From: JAAYYM01 sp035271065
GTDB taxonomy: Bacteria; Bacillota; Clostridia; Lachnospirales; Lachnospiraceae
Assembly (NCBI GenBank): GCA_035271065.1
Contig: DATESB010000143.1
Coordinates: 1 to 6,241, forward strand
DNA: 6,241 bases
Direction: 5' to 3'
The notes under the pieces are model-generated. The model was not told where the DNA came from and made no database searches. It worked only from the letters and a program-made list of their open reading frames with translations. The first letter of the stretch is position 1. Every line of letters begins with the position of its first letter. The translations under genes were made by a program, and so were the position numbers. Of the stretch, positions 1 through 5,789 are shown in pieces.

Positions 1-78
1 GGAGAGATATTTGAAGAGTATGAAGAAACCTGTGTAGAAGTCGGGAAGAAACAATATGAGACATTTGGACACAAGTAA
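1..78 (+). CDS. Possible C-terminal tail of an upstream gene (partial)
   Basis: The first reading frame is open from the window edge to a TAA at 76-78 and would encode about 25 residues. They are rich in Glu and Lys (beginning GEIFEEYEET, ending ETFGHK) and look like the end of an amphipathic helix. Most codons start with a purine, which fits coding sequence. If real, it overlaps the start of the next gene by 23 bases, which would suggest translational coupling. A competing possibility is the second frame, which ends at a TAG at 35-37 (tail YLKSMKKPV) and leaves an 18-base gap containing the next gene's ribosome binding site. Too little is visible to name a family or to choose firmly between the two. 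Confidence 0.35.
   Translation, partial: GEIFEEYEETCVEVGKKQYETFGHK
43..48 (+). promoter_or_regulatory. Ribosome binding site for the receptor-GGDEF gene
   Basis: GGGAAG lies seven bases before the ATG at 56. It is a weak Shine-Dalgarno match. It supports the start at 56, the only ATG in frame before the receptor fold begins. A TTG at 65 is the nearest alternative but is less well placed. Confidence 0.5.
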
Positions 79-2428
79 TGGGGACGGCATTTGTAAGAAC
101 TCACGAAAATCTTATACCATTGGGGTGCTGATTGGCAATGCTACTTCGCCACACACAGTTGACCTTATGAAGGGTATCTATCACGCTGCGAAGGATATGG
201 GGGCCAACGTTCTTTTTTTCTTGGGCATTCACAGTAGTTATTTCTATGCCGACATGTTCGGCGAAGATTCCGAAAATGATTTTGATTATCAATTTAATAC
301 AATCTATGATTACGCATGGTTGGGAAAAGTAGATGCCATGATTATTTCGTATGGCTCTTTGTGCATTTTTTTACCCTATAACGATAAAGAATTATTCCTG
401 AGTCGTTTTGAGGGGATTCCGCATGTTCTCTTGGAGGACCGTGAGGAAGTGGAGAAGCCGAGTTATATTATCTCGGATAATTATGGTGGGATGTATGCGT
501 GTGTGGAACATTTGGTATCAGACCATAATTATAAGAAGATTATTTATTTGAGCGGTCCGCTTGATAATACGGATGCCCAGGAGCGTCGTGCGGCTTATCT
601 TGATGTGATGAAGAAACATCATCTTCCGGTTGACAGTGAGATGATGGAGGTTGGTGACTATTCGGGATATGTGAAGAAGCAAATCAATACGCTGCTTGAT
701 CATAATCCGGATGCTGAGGCATTGGTATGTGCTAATGATGTCATGGCAAATACGGCATATAAAGTATGTGAAAAGCGCGGAATTGTTGTGGGTAAGGACC
801 TTGCAATTACGGGCTATGATGATTGGGAGATGGCGCAGTCTATGGACCCGCCACTGACAACGGTATTGCAGAATGCGTATGACATGGGATACATGTCTTT
901 AAAGAATGCGTTGGAATTGTGTGATGGATTTGAGCCACAGGCCATTATGATGCCGGGTGTGCTGAAGTACAGAGCGTCGTGTGGTTGTAAGATAGTCGGT
1001 GTAACCGAAGGTATCTTAAAAGGCAGGATTACAAGAAGCAATCTGTATGATTATGCGCAGGCAACAACCAGACAGATTGTAAATAAGATTATTATTTCTG
1101 ATGTCAATGAGCAAATCAGAGAGTATGTGACACAGATGTTATATCCGTTTATTGAAGCGGTGGTGACGACCTGCTATTATGAGGACGCTTCGCTCATGGA
1201 TAAACAGGAAATGATGGCACAGTTACGCTCACTGTTATATGGAGAATATGGCAAGTATATTTCATTAGATGCATTGTCCAATGAATTGTTTTCATTCTTT
1301 GATTTGATTATCACGCGGACACATTATGCTGCGATGGATTCATTATTTTTGGGTGTGCTGCGCGAATGTCAATCCTATATTCAGGCGTATATCATTCAAC
1401 GGAGTAAGGAAGAAATGGAAACCTTTAAGCATGACGTATGGTTTATGCCGTTGATTGTTAGGGATATGGTAAATAACACCGAGGATGAGCGTGCACTGTT
1501 TGAGGGTGTTATTGTAAAGTTAAAGGCAATTAAAACCAAGAAAGCGTACATTTATCTGATGAAAACTCCGATTGCTTATCATGAAGATGAGGAGTGGAAG
1601 TGCCCGGATGAAATGTATCTGGCGGCTTACCACGAGGGGGAGAAAGTGGAGGCTTTTGCAGTTGAAGAACGCCCGCGCGTGACCAAGGAAAATGGGTTTA
1701 TGTCACATGTTTCACAGAGTGGAGATTGTTGTATGTTCTGCTATAATATCTTTTCGGCAGAGCGCCAATACGGCATCCTAATCGGTGAGATTGCACCGGA
1801 GGATATGTCATTGTTGTACTTTGCAAGTATGCAGATTGGTGCAACACTTCGTTATGTGGAGATTAGCCATATGCAGCGGAATACGCAGCGGACGCTTGAG
1901 AAAACGCTGGCAGAGATTGAAGATAAGAATAAGGTGCTGAATTTCCTATCTGAATATGATGAATTGACGGGATGCCTGAACCGACGTGGATTTGTGGAAC
2001 GTGTTATCACAATGAACAAATTACATATCGGACAGAAAGCGGCATTGATTTTCGGTGATCTTGATCGACTAAAGGAAATCAACGATACGTTTGGTCATGT
2101 GGAAGGAGACTTTGCAATTACCAGTGTTGGCAAGCTGTTTCGGGAGGCGTATGACGGTGAGAGCATTGTTGGACGTATCGGCGGTGATGAGTTCGTCATG
2201 ATGTTTGTGGCGAAAGAAGATGTAGCTAAGGATGTGGTACAGAAAATAAAGGACGGATATCGTCAATTGAATAAAATGGTGGAGAAGCCGTATTATATTG
2301 AGATTTCTATGGGATATACGGAGTTTGTCTGTGAACCGGAGTTATTACTTTCCGATGTATTGGATGCAGCAGATAAGATTCTGTATGAAGCTAAGAAGTT
2401 ACGCAAGGACAGCATTCGGAAGGACTGA
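56..2428 (+). CDS. Cytoplasmic LacI-type receptor / diguanylate cyclase fusion
   Basis: This 790-residue protein is predicted to make cyclic di-GMP from two GTP in response to a small ligand. Residues about 20-311 form a LacI/PBP1-like binding domain: YTIGVLIGN at 20-28, CANDVMA at 225-231, ITGYDDWEMA at 251-260, PPLTTV at 265-270, and a closing Cys-Gly-Cys at 309-311. The helix-turn-helix that precedes this fold in LacI repressors is absent, and no signal peptide or membrane segment is visible, so it should sense an intracellular ligand, perhaps a sugar. Residues about 312-600 are unassigned; 455-600 could be GAF-like. A helical, probably coiled-coil linker (about 605-632) leads to the GGDEF domain (about 634-787). 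Its catalytic features are intact: YDELTG at 634-639, metal Asp668, GHVEGD at 680-685 and GGDEF at 709-713. The inhibitory RxxD site is missing (positions 700-703 read DGES). The c-di-GMP phosphodiesterase-like gene follows 53 bases downstream. The ligand is unknown; the cyclase assignment is strong. Confidence 0.9.
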   Translation: MRHLDTSNGDGICKNSRKSYTIGVLIGNATSPHTVDLMKGIYHAAKDMGANVLFFLGIHSSYFYADMFGEDSENDFDYQFNTIYDYAWLGKVDAMIISYGSLCIFLPYNDKELFLSRFEGIPHVLLEDREEVEKPSYIISDNYGGMYACVEHLVSDHNYKKIIYLSGPLDNTDAQERRAAYLDVMKKHHLPVDSEMMEVGDYSGYVKKQINTLLDHNPDAEALVCANDVMANTAYKVCEKRGIVVGKDLAITGYDDWEMAQSMDPPLTTVLQNAYDMGYMSLKNALELCDGFEPQAIMMPGVLKYRASCGCKIVGVTEGILKGRITRSNLYDYAQATTRQIVNKIIISDVNEQIREYVTQMLYPFIEAVVTTCYYEDASLMDKQEMMAQLRSLLYGEYGKYISLDALSNELFSFFDLIITRTHYAAMDSLFLGVLRECQSYIQAYIIQRSKEEMETFKHDVWFMPLIVRDMVNNTEDERALFEGVIVKLKAIKTKKAYIYLMKTPIAYHEDEEWKCPDEMYLAAYHEGEKVEAFAVEERPRVTKENGFMSHVSQSGDCCMFCYNIFSAERQYGILIGEIAPEDMSLLYFASMQIGATLRYVEISHMQRNTQRTLEKTLAEIEDKNKVLNFLSEYDELTGCLNRRGFVERVITMNKLHIGQKAALIFGDLDRLKEINDTFGHVEGDFAITSVGKLFREAYDGESIVGRIGGDEFVMMFVAKEDVAKDVVQKIKDGYRQLNKMVEKPYYIEISMGYTEFVCEPELLLSDVLDAADKILYEAKKLRKDSIRKD

Positions 2429-2435
2429 AGGACTG
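2420..2435 (+). repeat. Tandem 8-base duplication across the stop codon
   Basis: AAGGACTG occurs twice in tandem (2420-2427 and 2428-2435), and the stop codon TGA at 2426-2428 lies across the junction. The period of eight is not a multiple of three, so the second copy is out of frame and lies in the intergenic gap. It is probably a replication-slippage remnant with no clear function. Confidence 0.6.
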
Positions 2436-2468
2436 ACAACAAAAGATAACAGGTATTGGGATAAACAC

Positions 2469-2476
2469 AGGAGAAG
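2469..2476 (+). promoter_or_regulatory. Ribosome binding site for the hydrogenase-like/EAL gene
   Basis: AGGAGAAG with an AGGAG core at 2469-2473 sits eight bases before the ATG at 2482, a standard spacing. It fixes the start, which leaves 15 residues before the first ferredoxin cysteine. No convincing promoter or terminator is seen in the 53-base gap after the preceding stop, so the two genes are probably cotranscribed. Confidence 0.75.
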
Positions 2477-2481
2477 TAAAT

Positions 2482-5085
2482 ATGGGTGACAAATTGAACA
2501 AGGGTTTGATTTACACGAATGACAAATGTATTGGATGCAACCGCTGTATTTCCGGTTGTCCTGTTTTGTGTGCAAATGTCTCGCTGAATGAGGAAGGGCA
2601 TAATCGTATCTATGTGGATGGTGATAAGTGCCTGCATTGTGGGCATTGTCTGGAAACGTGCCGACATGGTGCAAGAGAATACAGGGATGATACGGAACGG
2701 TTTTTCCATGACTTAGCAGTTGGAGAGGAACTGTCGCTTGTAGTGGCACCGGCATTTTTCATTGATTATCAGGATCAGGCTGAGGAAATATTGGGTTATC
2801 TGCAGAAGGCCGGGGTGAAGAATGTATATCCGGTTAGTTTCGGTGCGGACATTACTACTTGGGGCTATATGAAATATCTTGCACAACACCATGGAGCAAG
2901 CGGTATCTCACAGCCATGTCCGGCAATTGTGAATTATGTTGAGAAATATGCGCCCGAATTGATTACAAAGTTGATGCCGATTCATTCCCCACTGATGTGT
3001 GCTGCTATCTATATTCACAAGTATTTGGGTGATACGAGCAAACTGGCATTTCTCGGCCCCTGTATTGCCAAGAAGGATGAAATTGATGCCAAGGAAACGG
3101 GCGGAAATGTACAGTATAATGTGACCTTCAGAAGATTGTTGGAGCATCTGGAAGGTATTGATATGTCCGGCTGTAAGGCAGATATGAAGTTGACCGATTA
3201 TGGTCTGGGAGCAGTGTATCCGACCGTTGGCGGTCTGCGTCAGAATATTGAGCATTTCCTTGGTTATGATGAATTGGTACGGCAGGTAGACGGTGAGTCA
3301 GACGCGTATCCTTATTTGCGGGAGTATTCCGAAAGAGTCAGCGAAGGCAAGCGTCTTCCGTTGTTAGTGGATATCTTGAATTGCAGGCAGGGTTGTATTG
3401 TCGGAACGGCTACCTGTAATAAGTTGGTTCATAATGATGATATTATGTTTGCATTGCAGGATAAAAAGCGTTCCAGCGTTGTGAATAATGATTTTGAAGG
3501 GGATAATCCATATTCAGGTATTATTTCGAGAGAAGAGCGCAGACAGAGGCTAAATAAGAAATTTGAACATCTGAAATTAGAAGATTTCATCAGGGAGTAT
3601 GATTACGATAAGGTGGTTGTGAAACCGGAAGTCGGAGAAGACTATGATGATATCTTTAACAGTATGTATAAATATACGGAGGCAGATCGCATCATAGATT
3701 GTCATTCCTGTGGATATGATTCCTGTAAGGACATGGTGCGCGCCATTGCAAGTGGGCATAATCGCAAGGAGAATTGTGTGCACTATATGAAGGATGAAAA
3801 TCTGCGCCTGTATGTCACCGATCCGCTATCTGGTGTGCCAAATACAAATGCCTATATGAGAAAAGTATCGCAGGTGCTGTTGGAAAATCGCGGCGCAGCA
3901 TATACCACGATATTCTTTAATATTCGTAATTTCAAACTGGTTAATAAAAAATATGGTTCCAGAACAGGGGATCAGGTTCTCATAAACTATGCGAAGTATG
4001 TATCAGCACTTGTCGGTGACGATGAAATAATAGCACGCTGGGGTGGTGATCAGTTTGTCGGACTTGTATATAATGAGCATCTGGACGAAATCCTGAGGCA
4101 GTTATCCTTTGTGACATTGAATGTGGTCAGAGAGGGCGAAGAGGATGAAGAATGCCAGTTGGCAGCACGTATTGCAGTCTATATGCTGACAGGAGAGGAG
4201 GGAACGGCTCAACAGGTTATGGGGCAGGTTGCTACCACTTATGCCGCAATGAACAAGCATGGTAAGGATCATGTTATCTATTTTGATGAAGAATTGAGTT
4301 CAAGAATTCTGCATGATATTACAATCGAGGAAATGTTAGAACCGGCACTCAGAAATAAGGAGTTTGTTGTATATTATCAGCCGAAGGTCAGCATGAAGGA
4401 TCGGAGTTTGGTCGGAGCAGAAGCTTTGGTCAGATGGGAGCGGGACGGTCAACTGATACCGCCGATGGAATTTATTCCGTTGTGTGAGAATAATGGATTT
4501 GTGCGTCAAATTGATTTTTATGTGTTAGAGCGCGTGTGTGAAGATATTCACAAATGGCTGGAGCAGGGCTATGATATGGTTAAGATATCCTTCAATTTCT
4601 CAAAGCAGCATTTTGTGGATGAAAATGTAGCAGAGAAAATCAATGAAATTGCAACCAAGTGGAAGATACCAAAGGAATATCTGGAGGTAGAGTTTACGGA
4701 AACAGCATACATTGATGACTATGATAATCTGGTGGCAACCATTGATAAGTTACGTGATATGGGAATTTCTTCGTCAATTGATGATTTCGGAACAGGATAT
4801 TCTTCTCTGAGTCTGTTGCAGAATTTGGAGTTCAATACACTGAAACTGGACAAGTCATTTCTGCGTGAACGTGAGAAAGATAATCGGAATAAGACAGTTA
4901 TCGCCAATATCATACATATGGCGCAGGAACTTGATATGGACATTATTGCAGAAGGAATTGAGACAAAAGAGGATTTCTGTTTCCTGAAAAATCTGTCATG
5001 TGATGTGGCGCAGGGATTTTTGTTCGACAAACCGTTGCCGAAAGAGGAGTTTGAGAAACGACTGTTGATGAAGATTTATTCGTAA
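2482..5085 (+). CDS. [FeFe]-hydrogenase-like sensor fused to GGDEF-EAL c-di-GMP phosphodiesterase
   Basis: This 867-residue cytoplasmic protein is predicted to hydrolyse c-di-GMP under control of an iron-sulfur/hydrogenase-type sensor. Residues 16-60 hold two CxxCxxCxxxC motifs (Cys16/19/22/26 and 50/53/56/60), a 2[4Fe-4S] ferredoxin. Residues about 83-330 match the [FeFe]-hydrogenase large-subunit fold with all four H-cluster cysteines: Cys146 in SQPCP, Cys194 in GPCIAKKDE, and Cys301 and Cys305 in NCRQGC. Cys407/410/415/432 form a Cx2Cx4Cx16C Fe-S motif. A GGDEF domain (about 445-605) is degenerate: GGDQF at 521-525, and Asn480 where the metal Asp belongs. The EAL domain (about 612-862) keeps Glu647, Asn705, Glu737, Asp767, Asp768, Lys788, Glu824, Glu827 and Gln844, so it should be active. 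No transmembrane segment is seen. Sensory (group C, HydS-like) hydrogenases share the ferredoxin, H-domain and four-Cys order, usually followed by PAS, which is absent here. H2 as the signal is an inference; redox state or another gas is possible. Confidence 0.88.
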   Translation: MGDKLNKGLIYTNDKCIGCNRCISGCPVLCANVSLNEEGHNRIYVDGDKCLHCGHCLETCRHGAREYRDDTERFFHDLAVGEELSLVVAPAFFIDYQDQAEEILGYLQKAGVKNVYPVSFGADITTWGYMKYLAQHHGASGISQPCPAIVNYVEKYAPELITKLMPIHSPLMCAAIYIHKYLGDTSKLAFLGPCIAKKDEIDAKETGGNVQYNVTFRRLLEHLEGIDMSGCKADMKLTDYGLGAVYPTVGGLRQNIEHFLGYDELVRQVDGESDAYPYLREYSERVSEGKRLPLLVDILNCRQGCIVGTATCNKLVHNDDIMFALQDKKRSSVVNNDFEGDNPYSGIISREERRQRLNKKFEHLKLEDFIREYDYDKVVVKPEVGEDYDDIFNSMYKYTEADRIIDCHSCGYDSCKDMVRAIASGHNRKENCVHYMKDENLRLYVTDPLSGVPNTNAYMRKVSQVLLENRGAAYTTIFFNIRNFKLVNKKYGSRTGDQVLINYAKYVSALVGDDEIIARWGGDQFVGLVYNEHLDEILRQLSFVTLNVVREGEEDEECQLAARIAVYMLTGEEGTAQQVMGQVATTYAAMNKHGKDHVIYFDEELSSRILHDITIEEMLEPALRNKEFVVYYQPKVSMKDRSLVGAEALVRWERDGQLIPPMEFIPLCENNGFVRQIDFYVLERVCEDIHKWLEQGYDMVKISFNFSKQHFVDENVAEKINEIATKWKIPKEYLEVEFTETAYIDDYDNLVATIDKLRDMGISSSIDDFGTGYSSLSLLQNLEFNTLKLDKSFLREREKDNRNKTVIANIIHMAQELDMDIIAEGIETKEDFCFLKNLSCDVAQGFLFDKPLPKEEFEKRLLMKIYS

Positions 5086-5102
5086 GTTTGCTGTTAGCTA
5101 TG

Positions 5103-5135
5103 AAGAGGGCTCGGTGTTCTACACCAAGCCCTCTT
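5103..5135. terminator. Bidirectional hairpin terminator between convergent genes
   Basis: The arms 5103-5117 and 5121-5135 are inverted repeats of 15 bases around a 3-base loop. The only discrepancy is C5112 opposite A5126. Read on the minus strand this becomes a G-U wobble, so the leftward transcript forms an uninterrupted stem. On the plus strand the hairpin is followed by a T-rich stretch (GCTTTATATCATTAT). On the minus strand the downstream T-run is poor. It begins 17 bases after the stop of the EAL gene and 22 bases beyond the stop of the kinase-like gene, so it probably serves both. It occupies most of the 72-base convergent gap; nothing else is seen there. Confidence 0.82.
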
Positions 5136-5173
5136 GCTTTATATCATTATAGTTAGTTTACACCAAGCCTCTT
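5120..5173. repeat. Near-identical direct repeat linking terminator arm and kinase 3' end
   Basis: TACACCAAGCC occurs at 5120-5130 and again at 5159-5169. It continues as CTCTT in the first copy and TCTT in the second, so the copies (5120-5135 and 5159-5173) differ by one C. The first copy is the right arm of the terminator. The second covers the last codons and the stop of the minus-strand kinase-like gene. The second copy could therefore also pair with the left terminator arm at 5103-5117. Confidence 0.65.
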
Positions 5174-5778
5174 ATTTTCATGTATGCTTTGATTTCTTCT
5201 ACACAGCCCTCAAAGCCCAGTTTAGAACTGTCGAGTGCCAAGTCATAATGACGTAGGTCATACCAATCCTCTCCGGTATAATACTTATAGTAATCGGCAC
5301 GGTACTTATTCGTCTTTTCGATATATTTGATGGTTTCTTTTTCGGTGAAGCTGACACGCTCCATCGCATTCTTCAAGAGAAAATCCGGGTTCGCATGTAC
5401 AAAGACGCTGACTACATCAGGATTGCCTTTTAATACAAAGTTGCCACAGCGTCCGATGATGACACAAGGATTCTGTTCAGCCAATTGCTTAATGATTTTT
5501 GCCTGATAGTTGAATAAATTCTGGTCCGAGGTAAAGCCTTCGCTTTCCGGTGAAATCAGATTCCCTTTGTAGATGTGTTTCATCTTGAATATCGTGTTGG
5601 TGCCGATGCGTTCATCTACCTTTGCAAACAAACTTTCGCTGATGCCACTGTCTTCGGAAGCCATAGAGATGATTTCTCTCTCGTAGCAGTTGATATTCAA
5701 ATCATCCGCTAACATCTGTCCGATTGTTTTTCCACCACTGCCGTATTGACGTGCAATTGCAATAATTGGTCTGGCCAT
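5158..5778 (-). CDS. Cytidylate kinase-like family protein
   Basis: This 206-residue soluble P-loop protein resembles the cytidylate-kinase-like family found widely in Firmicutes. The start is taken at 5778 (MARPIIAIARQYGSGG) because AAGGAGG lies just before it; the frame is open 21 codons further, but that extension lies largely inside the preceding gene. The N-terminal motif RQYGSGGKTIG at residues 10-20 is the family's P-loop-like signature, a variant of the GxxGxGK(S/T) loop of true CMP kinase. A YERE motif follows at 32-35, and VIIGRCGNFVL at about 106-116 matches the second conserved block. The C-terminal half is helical and rich in Tyr and Lys (about 150-170). True Cmk is somewhat longer and has a canonical loop, so CMP phosphorylation should not be assumed; the substrate is unknown. 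It starts 10 bases after a LivF-like gene, probably in the same operon. Confidence 0.85.
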   Translation of the reverse strand: MARPIIAIARQYGSGGKTIGQMLADDLNINCYEREIISMASEDSGISESLFAKVDERIGTNTIFKMKHIYKGNLISPESEGFTSDQNLFNYQAKIIKQLAEQNPCVIIGRCGNFVLKGNPDVVSVFVHANPDFLLKNAMERVSFTEKETIKYIEKTNKYRADYYKYYTGEDWYDLRHYDLALDSSKLGFEGCVEEIKAYMKIRGLV

Positions 5779-5782
5779 AGTT

Positions 5783-5789
5783 CCTCCTT
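5783..5789 (-). promoter_or_regulatory. Ribosome binding site for the cytidylate kinase-like gene
   Basis: On the minus strand AAGGAGG is separated from the ATG at 5778 by four bases. It overlaps the last base of the LivF-like stop codon (5791-5789). It decides the start in favour of MARP over the upstream in-frame methionine at 5841, which has no such site and would overlap the neighbouring gene by 53 bases. Confidence 0.8.

Noticed and set aside
56..1000. A LacI-family transcriptional repressor
   Set aside because: There is no helix-turn-helix before the receptor fold, and the C-terminal output is a GGDEF domain.
2429..2481. A c-di-GMP riboswitch or promoter in the gap between the two signalling genes
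   Set aside because: The 53-base gap is too short for a riboswitch, shows no hairpin of note, and has no convincing -35/-10 pair.
2293..2755. Minus-strand open frames of 118 and 138 codons around the gene junction
   Set aside because: They lie opposite the cyclase end and the ferredoxin domain. Their His/Cys-rich products resemble no protein and are antisense shadows of the real genes.
2482..3480. A catalytic, H2-producing [FeFe]-hydrogenase
   Set aside because: The relay Cys and Glu residues and both cluster-facing Met positions are replaced, and the protein is fused to signalling domains, so a sensory role fits better.
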